A DNA stretch of 64,000 nt, taken from Selaginella moellendorffii. Taxonomy: Eukaryota > Streptophyta > Lycopodiopsida > Selaginellales > Selaginellaceae. Positions 13,460 to 23,950 of this stretch are shown piece after piece. Position numbers and translations under genes: made by a program. The notes below the pieces were generated by a model that ran no database searches, was not told where the DNA came from, and worked only from the letters and a program-made list of their open reading frames with translations. How positions within the stretch are numbered: position 1 is the first letter of the stretch; every line of letters begins with the position of its first letter. The stretch spans positions 2,420,374 through 2,484,373 of the forward strand of contig NW_003314276.1 in the NCBI RefSeq assembly GCF_000143415.4, in the 5' to 3' direction.

Positions 13460-13587
13460 GGTGATATTTCTGGTCAACTATAGTCAACAGAGTCAAAATT
13501 CAAGTTAACCTGGATGCAATTGATGATGATTCGTGATGAATCAATGAATTTTGACTTTGTTGACTATAGTTGACCAGCAATATGACC
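13460..13587. repeat. Long inverted repeat (hairpin)
   Basis: The core arms 13,472-13,502 and 13,545-13,575 are 31 bp reverse complements with one mismatch; both contain GGTCAACTATAGTCAACA or its complement. Weaker pairing continues about 12 bp outward on both sides. The loop is about 42 bases. It lies at the 3' edge of the copia integrase relic, where base composition changes from AT-rich to more GC-rich. Confidence 0.85.
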
Positions 13588-13985
13588 TCCGCCGCACACC
13601 ACATCTTCAAGGAGCGCAACTCCACTAATTGCCAATGAATTGGATGTTATGACACCTCAACTACCAACTCAGTAACATATTGCACCAAATCCCTATCTCC
13701 CCAAGGAATGGTAGGAAGCTGTTATCAGAGGTGGTCATATTATCTACAGTTGCAAAGGACATGGAAAACATCCTCAACTTGGGAAAAGTTGCAAACTTGG
13801 CAAAGGTGAAGATAAACTCAAGGACCCATCTCAACATAGGTGGTGCTTACCACATCTGTATGTGGCAACATTGACCTTAGACCAACTCGGCCATCTCAAC
13901 TTCTTGTCTAATATTAATCTCGTGCCAACTTTCACGTAAATTTATTCATCGTGACAAAATTTGTAACAAAGATACAAAGATCTTG
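13588..13985. other. Intergenic, nothing certain
   Basis: About 400 bases between the inverted repeat and the first gene. An open frame at 13,680-13,874 shows no known motif; it may be the tail of the copia relic. Confidence 0.4.
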
Positions 13986-14640
13986 TCATGGAAAGCTTGT
14001 GCCAATTTTGTGATGGATGGGTTTGCGACGAGTCGGAGCGTTTCCCTCCGGCTCAACATTTATCATCTCGTTCTTGTCACCACGATTGATCGCGAGCGTG
14101 TGCGGAAATACCGATCCCTCACCAGCAGAGAGGGAATCCGGGGACAAAGATGGAGCTGGATGCCCATTCCTGATCAGTGCTTTCTGGCAGGCCAAAGACG
14201 AGGAGAGCTCTTGAGGCGGTGGAGAAGTGGGACCAGCGAAGCCATTGTAATGGGGATCACAGTAATCATCAAACATGGGACCGATGCTTTGTGGAGCCGG
14301 AGACGCACCGATTTGCCCCGCGTCGTCCTTCGCAATGCTGCCCTGGTACTGCTTTGGGTCGGATACGGTGCCGCTTGGAACTTCTCTTGGCTCATGCTTC
14401 ACAAGCTCAGCGCCGGTTTGAAACAACTTTCTGGGCACTCCTCGCTCCTGATGGAGGCAAAATCGTTTAACACAGAGCCATTCCCTGGTTAGAAGAAAGA
14501 AAAGAGAGATTTATCATTGAAAGCCTTGCCTTGGGACCAAGATGAGAGCGATCGAGCGATGCAGTCGCAGTGGAAGCGGTCGCAATAGAAGCGCCCAGAA
14601 GCAGCATTGAGACGATACTGACAATCGTGAACATCTTTCT
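13986..14640 (-). CDS. Unrecognised gene, possible small secreted protein
   Basis: A minus-strand ATG near 14,636 starts a signal-peptide-like segment (MFTIVSIVSMLLLGAS). A pyrimidine-rich CTTTCTTCTAACCAG acceptor near 14,490 suggests a tiny intron. Downstream, 13,986-14,438 is an open 150-residue frame, proline- and serine-rich, with DDYCDPHYNGF as its most distinctive motif. I could not join the two parts in one frame with a consensus donor; splicing at a GT instead gives a roughly 60-residue peptide containing EECPESCFKPA. A relic copy of this gene lies at 28,717-29,105 on the plus strand, which shows that a real unit was duplicated. No family is recognised and the exon model is uncertain. 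Confidence 0.35.
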
Positions 14641-15441
14641 CCGGCCATGATCATCAGAAAGAGAATGAGAAGGAAAAAAAATCTCTCTAGCAAGCGGTGT
14701 TTAGCATGGCTGCTTGGAGAAAAGCCACTTGTGTGTGCTTCACGTCGATTATCTTCGACCATGGATTGATCTCAGTCGCTCAGGATAGTTTGGGAGAGCT
14801 CAAGATCTGATGAACAACATGCTGTTTCTCCCTCATGAGGCTCCAGCCAGAAGCTCCGTCGCCATATCCTTAGAGCAATGTTGTCCAAATTGCTATTACT
14901 TTAGGGATTCACGACCTTAAATACTCTCCGCTTGCTTCGGGGGTTTGGATCTTGCCCTAAGAAATCAGCATAAAGTTGACAAAGAATTCTTGAGTTCAGA
15001 CTTGAATGCGCGTTCTGAATGCTGCCTGGGTTGTCCAGTCCAATTGCGCGTTCTGACATGTGGATAATGCTCCAGCGATATCAACGTGCATGCTACCGCT
15101 TTACAAATGTACTTCCAATGGATCCTAAGTTATATCTCAACCAGAACACGATCCATATAAAGAAGGATACAATAGAATTATGAAATCAAAGTTCTCTCCC
15201 GAGTACAAATCAATCATGGAGCTACCCAAAGTCCACTCAAAAATCACAATGCAGCTAAGTATGTACCAAGAACATAGAAAAGTGCAAGTGTGTATGTGTG
15301 TCTAGTGTGCGTGAGGAGAGAGCAAAAATTGAATGATATACCTGAGAGGTGGTACCACCACCATCACCACCAAAGAGAATTTCCATTTCCATCCATCTCC
15401 TCCCTGTGATCCATCCCCAAAATCTCCAAAAGAACCGGACA
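14641..15441. other. Intergenic between two minus-strand genes
   Basis: About 800 bases holding the upstream region of the unrecognised gene and the 3' flank of the FLA-like gene. No further gene was seen. Confidence 0.5.
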
Positions 15442-16167
15442 CTACCAAAGAAGAGCAAAGCCCACAATCGAGCTCCCTAGCAGCAGTGTCGAGGCAAGAA
15501 TTCGAGAAGCGCTGGATTGGTCCGAGGCAGATCCAGGCGACCTGGTGGATGCGGGAGTGGCAGCCGCGAGACCGGGAGCCGGGGCAAGGATCGGTGCTGG
15601 AGCCACTGGAACTGGCGCTGGAGCTGGGACCGTGCCTGGCGGAGGAGCTGGGGTGGGAGCTTGCGGAAGAACTCCATTGGGAGTGAGTGGCTTGTCCACC
15701 TCCACAATGCTGAGGTTGTAGCCGATCTGCTTGACGCTCTTGACGATGGTGGTGTTGGATCCGGACATGACGATGTCGAGGCCGGCCTTGGTGTTGGTGA
15801 GATTGGCCGTGCCGTCCTGCCCGGGGGCCTTGCCGGTGGTCTGGTAGAGCGACGTGATCTGCTGATCCTCGTTCTTCACGGCGGGATTGATGTACGTGAG
15901 GAAGATGTGGACGCGGATGATGTCGATGAGCTGCTTCTCAGTGGCGGTCTGGCCCAGGCTGCCGCGGAGCTGATCGATCTTGGAGTTGGGAATAACAGCG
16001 ACGGTGATGGAGTTTCTGGTGTTGACGTCGCTGGCGAGGCCGGATTTCGTGAGCAAATCGTTGAACTCGGAGTAGTCGGGTTCTTTCTGGAGCTCCTCGG
16101 TGACGTTGAATGCCGCGGCGGTGGCCGCGACGGCGAGGAGAAGCGCCATAGCTAGCGGGATCTTCAT
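15442..16167 (-). CDS. Fasciclin-like arabinogalactan protein (single FAS1 domain)
   Basis: A single-exon 241-residue protein. Residues 1-19 are a signal peptide (MKIPLAMALLLAVAATAAA). Residues about 20-165 form one FAS1 domain: YSEFNDLLTKSGLASDVN, then SITVAVIPNSKID (H1 region), then IIRVHIFLTYI and an NLSIVEVDKPLTPNG end. Residues about 168-215 are a Pro-Ala-rich stretch (APTPAPPPG, PAPAPVPVAPAP) of the type hydroxylated and glycosylated in arabinogalactan proteins. The hydrophobic C-terminus after a small-residue region (SSASRILAS, then LLLGSSIVGFALLW) is a likely GPI-anchor signal. The protein would sit on the outer face of the plasma membrane or in the wall, with a role in adhesion or wall assembly known for the family. 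Upstream, 16,168-16,450 is its probable 5' UTR and promoter. Confidence 0.93.
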   Translation of the reverse strand: MKIPLAMALLLAVAATAAAFNVTEELQKEPDYSEFNDLLTKSGLASDVNTRNSITVAVIPNSKIDQLRGSLGQTATEKQLIDIIRVHIFLTYINPAVKNEDQQITSLYQTTGKAPGQDGTANLTNTKAGLDIVMSGSNTTIVKSVKQIGYNLSIVEVDKPLTPNGVLPQAPTPAPPPGTVPAPAPVPVAPAPILAPAPGLAAATPASTRSPGSASDQSSASRILASTLLLGSSIVGFALLW

Positions 16168-16960
16168 CTTGCCGAAATCTGGGAAAAAGAAGAGCGCGGG
16201 GGTGAGAAATCCTCGAAATCTGGCCGGGGAATCACGAAATCTAAGCTACATTCTGGCTAGAACGCTGGAAGGGCTCCAGATCTAACCTGCATTGCTTGCA
16301 ATGCAGGAGATTTGGAGGGATTTCCCAACAGCGAGAGATTACCAGATGCAAGGAGACCGGAATACCGATCGATGCGCGCCGCGGAGCCGAAGAGATCCAA
16401 GTGAAGCGATAGTGCAACCCCTGCTCCTGGCTATTAAAACCCCCAAGCTCAAGAACACACGCCCTAGAAATAATAAAGTAAAGCCGACGTGTCAATTACG
16501 CTGCCGACGTGGAGGCCGTTTACCCTGGCACGTCAGCGAATATTCGCGAATGTGTGGTGGGACGTCCACTTTGTAACCACCTAACGCTGGTGAGAATTTT
16601 TTCTCACTGGGCCAGGCTGGCATATGTTAGCTGGTCGTGACACATCCGCACGCCATTTCGACTGGGGCCCTTATATGGCGCCCTCACATTCTTTGGAGTG
16701 TCCATTCCATCCACCGGCCGCCGGGGTGAAAGGTATCGAACCGCGGACCTCTTTGCCTGGCCGGGGGATCGAGCCCGTGACCGGATCGAGAATCGACGGG
16801 CGGATGTGGTGGTGGAATCGGACGGCGATGTGGTGTGCCAGGTCACGCGCGTACTGCTCAATGCTGAGTGGAGACAAGCTGCGGGAGAGGGAGGAGGCCT
16901 AGGTAGAGGAGAGACTATGGCGGAGCACACGAGAGGTTCTAGGGTTTGATTTATTCGGGA
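16168..16960. promoter_or_regulatory. Divergent intergenic region, FLA (-) and CCCH gene (+)
   Basis: About 790 bases separate the two start codons, so both promoters lie here. Just before the CCCH start is TCTAGGGTTTGAT (about 16,938), close to the telo-box. Around 16,735-16,790 GTATCGAACCGCGGACC and a GATCGAGCCCGTGACC block resemble tRNA 3' halves on the minus strand; no full tRNA can be folded. Confidence 0.4.
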
Positions 16961-19303
16961 ATGGCGACGGCGAATGGCGATGCGTCGACGCTAGCGGCGG
17001 CGGCGGCGGCGGCCCCGGGCGCCATCGCCCCGGCCAGCGCCGAGGATGTGGCGCTCAAGAAGAACACGGATTGCGTCTACTTCCTGGCATCGCCGCTCAC
17101 TTGCAAGAAGGTATTGCGATCGATCGGGGCGAGAGTAGAGGCTTTCTGCAGTTAGGGTTTAGTGTTTTTCTGGCTGCTGGCTGGCAGCAGCCAGATCTGC
17201 CGAGCTCGAGCTGACAGGCAGCGCGTGATTTGTTTTTGCAGGGGGAAGAATGCGAGTTTAGACACAGTGAGGCTGCGAGGATCAACCCCCGCGACTGCTG
17301 GTACTGGGTATCGGGGAGCTGCTTGAATCGGGATTGTCCATTTAGGCATCCGGTAAGAACTGTAGAGCTCTTGGCATCATAGCTTTAAGTGATTTTGTCC
17401 TTGTTGTTCTCTCCAGCCTTTGGAAGCTGGAAATCCGACTCCTGGACAGCAGCAGCCCGCGAGCAACAAAGGACGAACGCCGTGCTACTTTTTCATCCAA
17501 GGATACTGTGCGAAAGGCGATCGATGTCCCTTCTTGCACGGTGTTCCTAAGCCGACCACGACTGCTCCTCCAGAGCTCGAAGTTCCTCCAAGGTCGGAAG
17601 CTGCCATTCCATCTAAGCCGTCTTTGACAGCACAAAAGCCATCGGTGGACATACAACTGCAGGCAATAGCAGCAGTGCCGGAAGCGAGGCCAGCGCCACC
17701 TTCTCAAGTTGCAAAGCCAGCGGGAGTTTTTCAGGTTGCAAAGCCAGCGGCAGCAGCTACTCAGGTTGCAAAGCCGGCAGCTTCTCAGGTTGCGAAGCCA
17801 GCACCACCAACGCAAATAGCGAAGCCGGTTGTGAAGCCATCACCGCCAGCTCAAGTTGCGAAGCCAGCACCATCTCATGTTGATCGGTCCACTGGCTATA
17901 CCCCGGCAGAGAATGTTGATCGGTACACGAGAGAGTCTACTGGTTACACTCCGGCGGAGAATGGCAACGGTGTAGCAGGCAGATCGAGAAGCGTTGCAGC
18001 TGAGCCGGAAGAGAGCGCGGAGCCTGTGTCGAGCACGCACGAGGACGATGATCTTCTCATGACGACTTCAAGAGCAGAGAATGGCACTCGAGACCCGGAA
18101 GAACGTTGGGAAGAGTCTTCGCCTGGGTTTGATGTGCTCGTAGACGACGGGCCAGAGGAGTCGGAGTTCCTCCACGGGAACAATGACGAAGCAGGCGATC
18201 GTTTCGACGACGACTACGAGTTTCAGTACTCCGAGATGTACAACCAGACTGGCGGATTCGAGTCGGGACCTCCACTATACGAGCGTGAAAGCTATGATCG
18301 CATCCGGCACGAGAACGGGAGGTTCGAGCAGGGGGAGTACACTGACTACGACGCTCCCTACGACCGGATGGACTTCGATCGTCCGCCGCTGCTGGACAAC
18401 CCGGAGCGTGATTATTTCCGACAAACAAGACAGGTTCGGACACAGTCCATCAAGGAGAGGCTACGGTTCAACCATCAAGACCCACGGCCGTTTCTCGACA
18501 ATGGTGATCTGCGAAACGTTCTCGAGCGGCGGCGGAGGCTGGATGTTTACCCGGGTCGAGAAGGCGATGACAGGTTTCCCAGGGAGTTTACAGACCGGGA
18601 GAGGCATCGCGACGACTTTTCCAGGGGTCGGGAGCGCGACAGGGCTCAGAACTACTTCCACCAGGCTAGACTTAACAGCAGCAGCGGCCGGAGATCATCG
18701 AGGGAGAGAAGCAACGAGCGCTTCCACCACCGGCATCCTCCTCCCGACGCTTTCATGTACAGGGGTGGTGGTCAGATCGATCGTAGGCCTGTGAAGGATG
18801 CGTCTCCGCCGGGCTACGAGGCGAGGAACTTTGGCCAGGGCTTCAGCCGAAGAACAGGCGGGGAGGAGCCATCGGACTTCGCGGCACCGAAGAGCCTGGC
18901 TCAGATCCGGGCCGAGAAGAGGAAGCTCGACGGGGAGGAGGTGGCGATGGTGAGCTCCTCCAAGCGCAGCTACATCTCCAGGGAGTCGAGGTTCCATGGC
19001 GGCGAGCTCAACGGTGGCGGGGACGATGGTGATCAACACTTTGAAGGTCCCAAGCCGCTCCACGAGATTCTCAAGGACAAGCGCAGGGAGGAATTCTCGC
19101 AGCTCCGGCGCCATGACGAGAGCGTGATCGTGGCGAGCGGTGAGCGAGAAGAGCGAGACAGCCGCGCCAATGGAGTGGCCAACCATCATGTACACGCTGA
19201 CAAGATCACTACTACCACCGTGACTGCTCGAGAGGAGAGTGACGATGACGAAGACGATGACGACGACGATTTCGCGAAGAAGCTAGGTGGATACTTCTCG
19301 TAA
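16961..19303 (+). CDS. CCCH zinc-finger protein, three fingers (C3H17-like)
   Basis: Three exons: 16,961-17,110, 17,242-17,352 and 17,417-19,303, all phase 0 with GT-AG introns, giving about 715 residues. Finger 1 (C-X9-C-X5-C-X3-H) spans the first intron after KKNTDCVYFLASPLTCKKG. Finger 2 (C-X7-C-X4-C-X3-H) is in CWYWVSGSCLNRDCPFRH. Finger 3 (C-X7-C-X5-C-X3-H) is in CYFFIQGYCAKGDRCPFLH. This layout matches plant zinc-finger CCCH proteins of the Arabidopsis C3H17 group, thought to act on RNA or in transcription in the nucleus. After finger 3 comes a QVAKPA-type repeat block (about six copies), two STGYTPAEN repeats, an acidic region, an Arg-rich region, two conserved-looking segments (PKSLAQIRAEKRKL and GPKPLHEILKDKRREE) and an Asp-rich tail (DDDEDDDDDDF). 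The start is the first ATG, followed by an Ala run. Confidence 0.9.
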
Positions 19304-19445
19304 CTCTGATTTCTCTGATCGATCGAACAAAAAGGTCTGGATTGACACTTCGATGCGATCCTCTTCCTCTAATGGCTCTAAGCTAGCCACTGTTTTCTCA
19401 AGTTCCTGTTTAGACAGGACCCCGTCCTTGACGATGAACAGGCAG

Positions 19446-20088
19446 CTAGAAATCTTCCCGAGTTTTACCAGTGCTTGACGACAGTGGCTCCACTGGCAAT
19501 CGCTCGCAAGTGCATATCTCGATCATGAATCCATCGGGGTCGTGGAAGAAGATCTGCTCCACTTCGATCCCTCGCTCCTGGACGATGCGTTTCTCGTATT
19601 TGATCCCAGCGTCTCCCAGCCTCTTCTGGACGAGAGCTAGATCCTCGCACTGGGCAATGTGGATGGATGTTACAAGAGAAGAGATTTCCTTTTTTTCTTT
19701 CGCATACCTGGAAGGAGATGTGATCGTCGCGAGGATTGATTGAGTGTTCTTGCGGAGGCCCCGCATTTTCTTGCTGGAGCAAATGAATTCCAATACCGTA
19801 GTTGTACAACCTGGACGATCAATCCATAGCGAAAAAAATCGATAGCGCAATCGATACAGGGTGGGAGAGGAGGGAGGAGGGATGCTCTTACCAGGCGCCG
19901 CGGACCTCGAGAGCGTTCGGGCGCTTGACGGGCACAAACCCTAATACATCGACGTAAAACTTCAGCGATTCTTGGATGTCGCGGCAGTTGCGCGAGAGAT
20001 GATTCACGGAGGAGAGCGGCAACGGCTGTGGATTCTGGAGCGATTCCGCGCCGCCGCCGCCATGGGCGCTGCTCGCGTTTTGGATCAT
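19446..20088 (-). CDS. Glyoxalase I-like VOC-fold protein (GLXI family)
   Basis: Three exons on the minus strand: 20,088-19,892, 19,810-19,708 and 19,649-19,446; the phases join cleanly to 167 residues. VNHLSRNCRDIQESLKFY opens the VOC fold, followed by DVLGFVPVKRP, GIGIHLLQQ, NPRDDHISFQ and FFHDPDGFMIEICTCE. This is the pattern of the plant lactoylglutathione lyase-like family of Arabidopsis At1g15380/At1g80160 (GLYI4/GLYI7). Likely metal ligands are the His of VNHLS, the His of DDHISF and the Glu of FMIEIC. Many members of this plant branch lack proven classical glyoxalase I activity, so the substrate is left open. I chose the MIQNASS start because it lies just before the fold; an upstream in-frame ATG near 20,211 would add about 40 residues. 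It shares a 213 bp promoter with the proteasome gene. Confidence 0.9.
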
Positions 20089-20301
20089 CGCTGAAGGAAA
20101 CGAATGGAAACACAAAGCGCGTACGCTTCCGGGTAGAGAGAAACCCAACGTTGATATAACAAGTGGCGGCGGAGATCCACGTGTCTGACACGTGTCCACT
20201 TGCCGACTCATTGCTAGATTGTGATTTCCTTGTTGCTGCCGGGGTTTGAACCGGCGATCTTGTTGTCCTAGGGATTAGGGTTTGTGGGAAGAAGGGAAGA
20301 A
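20089..20301. promoter_or_regulatory. Shared divergent promoter, GLXI-like (-) and PBF1 (+)
   Basis: Only 213 bases lie between the two start codons. A telo-box-like element ATTAGGGTTT (20,274-20,283) sits about 20 bases before the proteasome ATG; such AAACCCTAA elements are common in promoters of plant housekeeping and translation genes. CCACGTGTC (20,178-20,186), a G-box-like site, lies near the middle. GGGTTTGAACCGGCGATC (20,243-20,260) resembles a tRNA T-arm in reverse but has no partner arms. Confidence 0.6.
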
Positions 20302-21384
20302 ATGGCGGTGCTGGTAGCGAAGAGGACGAGCGCGGAAGTGGAGATGGCGCACGGCTTCAAGGAGCATGCGACATGGAGTCCCTACGAGAACAATGGCGGG
20401 TTAGTGATCTTGGATCGCGCTTTGCTTCCTGTGGCGAGATTATCACGGATTTTCGCAGGACTTGCGTCGCGATTGCTGGATCGGATTATTGCATCGTCGC
20501 AGCTGACACGAGATTGTCGCTTGGCTACAGCATACTGACCAGAGGCCATTCTAAGCTGTTTAAGCTGTAAGTTTTTCTTTAGTGACTTTGGAAACAAAAT
20601 GTGATTTTTCTTTCCTGTCTTTCGCAGCTCAGACACTGCGGTCATGGCCTCCTCTGGCTTCCAGGCGGATGTGAGAACTCTGCAAAAGAATCTAGAAGCC
20701 CGGCAAAAGGTTCGATCCTCTTTGTTTCCAGATTTTCGCCCTAGACCGCTGTCTTTTTTTTTGCTTCTCTTGAAACAGGGTTACTACCATCAGCACGGGA
20801 AACCAATGTCTTGCCCAGCGATGGCGCAGCTCCTGTCGAACACCCTCTATTACAAACGCTTCTTTCCATACTACAGTTTCAACGTTCTTGGTGGTCTAGA
20901 CACCGAAGGTACGTGTGGAAGAGAGCATCAAAGTCTAAATCTTTGTGGAGGCTTGTAGGCAAGGGATGCGTCTACACTTATGACGCTGTTGGTTCTTACG
21001 AGCGGACAGGATATAGTACCCAGGGAAGCGGTGCAGAGTTGATAATGCCGATTCTGGATAACCAGCTCAAGTCTGCCAGTCCTCTCCTTTATCCTCCAAG
21101 GGTGACAAATCCTTTGCGATTCGTTCTTCTCTGTTGCTCACTGCCGGGAGTTTACAGGAAACGGCAACGCCCCTTACGGAACAAGAGGCTCTGGAAATTG
21201 TCAAGGACACTTTCGCTTCGGCTACCGAGCGCCAGATCTACACCGTTCGTATTGCTTTTTCTGGGTATCGCGAGCTTGAAACTCAACGCAAACTTGTGTG
21301 GTGTTGCAGGGAGATGGACTCGAGATTGTGGTCATCAACAAGGATGGAATACACAAGGAGTATTTAGACCTCAAGAAAGACTAG
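20302..21384 (+). CDS. PBF1: 20S proteasome subunit beta type-1 (beta-6, PBF1)
   Basis: Seven exons: 20,302-20,399, 20,459-20,566, 20,628-20,709, 20,779-20,908, 20,959-21,101, 21,158-21,244 and 21,310-21,384. All introns are GT-AG, about 49-69 nt, and phases join without a stop to 240 residues including the start. Signature segments are [96 protein letters not shown] and the end YLDLKKD. These identify the non-catalytic beta-6 subunit of the 20S core, needed for ring assembly in cytosol and nucleus. Nothing looks broken. Expression is probably constitutive given the compact promoter with a telo-box. Confidence 0.96.
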
Positions 21385-22552
21385 GCACTCTCTCTTTGCA
21401 GGAGCTATGTATAACGCCGATTCTTAGGACATATTTCATGGACAATTGTTTCATTTCCTCTCGTTCTCTCTCATCGGATTGATCACACTGAAAGAAAGTA
21501 AAATCTTATGATCGGAGCTCTATGTTGGACAATGGGGCAGCTGAGGAAATCGGTTGTGGTCTATACTAGTGCCTTAAGTGTCCCGTGCCTCCCAAGACTA
21601 TCATTTTAGTAAGTCCATTGATCATCTTATATAACCTTCTTCAAGATTATTTTATGAATGCGACAAGATCACTCGGGCGCGAGGAATTCAATTCTGCCAG
21701 AGTGTTGACACATGCACTGTCAAATCCACCGTAATTCCTGAGTGTGAACTCCTCAAGGTTTCTTTTGGAGAACTTCAGTTCTCGGTTCCAATTCTCACGA
21801 GATATAAGTACCTTTGATATCTTTCTATCGACTTTGTGAATGAATGTGGACCACCTTCCCTTTGAGAGCAATAAGATATGCTCTACCTCGTTTGGCAGTG
21901 TATAGAGCTTTCCTGCCCATATTGAATGTCAAGAAACCTTGAAACATAGTTTGAAACGCTTGTGGAAATCCGATAGCATTTCACGATTCTAAAGATCAAA
22001 TATACAAATTAGTGAATTTAAGGTAGTCAATAAAAGTGCGTTTATTTTGAAATTTAAAGAGAAAATGAATTTATCAGATATCTCGTGTTTCCAAAAGTAA
22101 TGATATATATATAGTATACTTTTATTAATTAAAATGGGTATAAATATATAATTATTATTAATAATTAATAAAATAATAATATTGACAAATTTTAAAATTG
22201 TTATTGTAAAATTCCATCACTAAATTTACAATATTGTTAATATTTTGTTGTTTATAAATGTTTAAAATTATTTTATATAAAACTAATATTTTGTGTTTGT
22301 AATTTATAAAATTTTATATATAATTAAACATAAAAGTGAGATAAAGTGCATCTAAAAGAAATATAATAAATAATAAAATAAATGAAGGGGAAATGATAAA
22401 TTTATATTTTAGCTTTAAATATACGCTAAACAAGTAATTTACAAATTATTTTATGCTAATATTTTAGTAATATAAGGTTAAGTATGTTTTTGGCTCTGTT
22501 ATTTAATTAACTTACTTTTATATATTTTTATTTTGAACTCTAGCTTCCATAT

Positions 22553-22554
<2 letters not shown>
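21385..22554. other. Intergenic, increasingly AT-rich
   Basis: About 1.2 kb downstream of PBF1. From about 22,020 on it is strongly AT-rich. An open minus frame at 21,647-21,871 has no recognisable motif. Confidence 0.5.

Positions 22555-22593
<39 letters not shown>
22555..22593. repeat. (AT)n microsatellite at the 5' edge of a gypsy element
   Basis: About 19 AT units run directly into the TGTGAGGG start of the 5' LTR, so any target duplication is hidden in the AT run. Confidence 0.95.
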
Positions 22594-22597
<4 letters not shown>

Positions 22598-22767
22598 AGG
22601 GCCAAGTGTACGGCTACGATGCCGTATACTAATATTAGCGTAGTGGATTTTGGTAGCCGTCGGATTGGTTTCAATCCGGACCACTCGCTCCTGTATATAA
22701 GCTAGGGTTTTTGGGTTAATTGATATGCACATTTCTGTATTCCCTTTCCATATTCCATGCACTCACA
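22594..22767 (+). repeat. 5' LTR of gypsy element A
   Basis: Starts TGTGAGGGCC and ends CACTCACA. TGTATATAAGC inside is a TATA-like promoter element. Confidence 0.95.
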
Positions 22768-23050
22768 TTGGTGGAGATGAGGGGCACCTTTGATTGTCCT
22801 TGGGGAGTGCTTGGATTTGGGATTTCGGTTTAGATCTAGCTTTTGCATCGTCTAGATCTAGCTTTTTGGGATTTCGGTTTAGATCTAGCTTTTGCATCGT
22901 CTAGATCCAGCTTTTTCCATTTCCTTTCTTTTGTTCTTTCCTTTTAGGATTTTGGTTTCGATCTAGCTTTTTGCATTGTCTAGATCTACCATTTCTTTCC
23001 AGCTTTTTTGTCATTTCTCTTCTTTTGCTCTTTCTTTTTCGTTCATCTTC

Positions 23051-23950
23051 ATGGCCGATCCGCCATCTCCTCCTTTGACTCTAGAGCAGCAGTTGGTTCA
23101 ATTGCTTGATGCTATGCGCTTGCAATTGAACAACCAAACTCAGTTGATGGCGGCGTTCACGGCACGTGGTACAACTCCTCCTGCTCTTGGTGCCAATCCT
23201 CGCGTTCGACCGGAGTTCTTTCACGGGAATCCTGGGGATGATGTGTACCATTGGTTCGATCACTTTACGGTGATTGCCACATATCATTCTTGGGATGATG
23301 CTCGACGATTGCGTGAGTTTCCCACGTGTCTCCAAGGGACGGCGTTGCAGTGGTACAATGGTTTAAGCGTAGCTACTCGTGGGGATTGGAGTGTTCTCCC
23401 GGACGTCTTCAAACGCGCCTTCGGACATGCCGATGATTGTGATGATGCTTTCCAACAATTGCATCGTCTTCGCCAAGGGCCATCGGAGTCGGTGATGCAA
23501 TTTGGCGTTCGTTTCCGAAGTCTTTTGCTTCGTGCGGAGCCAAATATGTCGGAGCGGATCAAGTTAGGAATGTTGTGGCCAGCACTTCGTCAAGATCTTG
23601 TCGGACTTGTGCATGCACTTGCTCCTGCCACCCTTGACGATGCTCTTCGCTTGGCACAACGTTATGAGACGTCGCCTCTTCCACTTCTCGCTGCACGTCC
23701 TTCCGCTCCACTTCCTATGGGTGATGGTCCTGTTCCAATGGAGGTTGATGCTGCTGCTGCTCGAGTCCAAGGACAAGCGCGAGGACGTGGTCGTGGCCGT
23801 GATGTTTGCTGCTGGGTGTGTGATGAAGTTGGTCATACTTATCGGCGTTGCCGTCGTTTTCCGGATTGGCGACCTCCATTTCCTGGGTGGAGACCTTGGC
23901 GTCAGCAACGTCCCCTGGGTGCTGCTGTAGTGGAAGGTCTGGACACCTAG
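23051..23950 (+). CDS. Gag of gypsy element A
   Basis: A 299-residue open frame from the ATG at 23,051 (MADPPSPPLTLEQQL). The middle shows the retrotransposon gag core: FHGNPGDDVYHWFDHFTVIA, then LQGTALQWYNGL and LHRLRQGPSESVMQFGVRFR. A single CCHC zinc knuckle, CWVCDEVGHTYRRC, lies near residues 258-271, after a Gly-Arg-rich segment. It would package element RNA in cytoplasmic particles. The stop TAG at 23,948 lies inside the pol frame, so pol is probably reached by a frameshift or a separate initiation. The frame is intact. Confidence 0.9.
   Translation: MADPPSPPLTLEQQLVQLLDAMRLQLNNQTQLMAAFTARGTTPPALGANPRVRPEFFHGNPGDDVYHWFDHFTVIATYHSWDDARRLREFPTCLQGTALQWYNGLSVATRGDWSVLPDVFKRAFGHADDCDDAFQQLHRLRQGPSESVMQFGVRFRSLLLRAEPNMSERIKLGMLWPALRQDLVGLVHALAPATLDDALRLAQRYETSPLPLLAARPSAPLPMGDGPVPMEVDAAAARVQGQARGRGRGRDVCCWVCDEVGHTYRRCRRFPDWRPPFPGWRPWRQQRPLGAAVVEGLDT

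Noticed and set aside
15517-16155. 212-codon plus-strand frame
   Set aside because: It is antisense to the FLA gene and arises from the GC-rich Pro-Ala coding region; there is no domain.
16735-16790. tRNA-like segments GTATCGAACCGCGGACC and GATCGAGCCCGTGACC
   Set aside because: Only T-arm/B-box-like pieces; no acceptor or anticodon stem can be paired.
18183-19195. Long frames at 18,183-18,794 (+) and 18,695-19,195 (-)
   Set aside because: They are shadows of the CCCH protein exon.
20236-20262. tRNA T-arm-like GGGTTTGAACCGGCGATC in the proteasome promoter
   Set aside because: No other tRNA arms lie near; at most a tRNA scrap.
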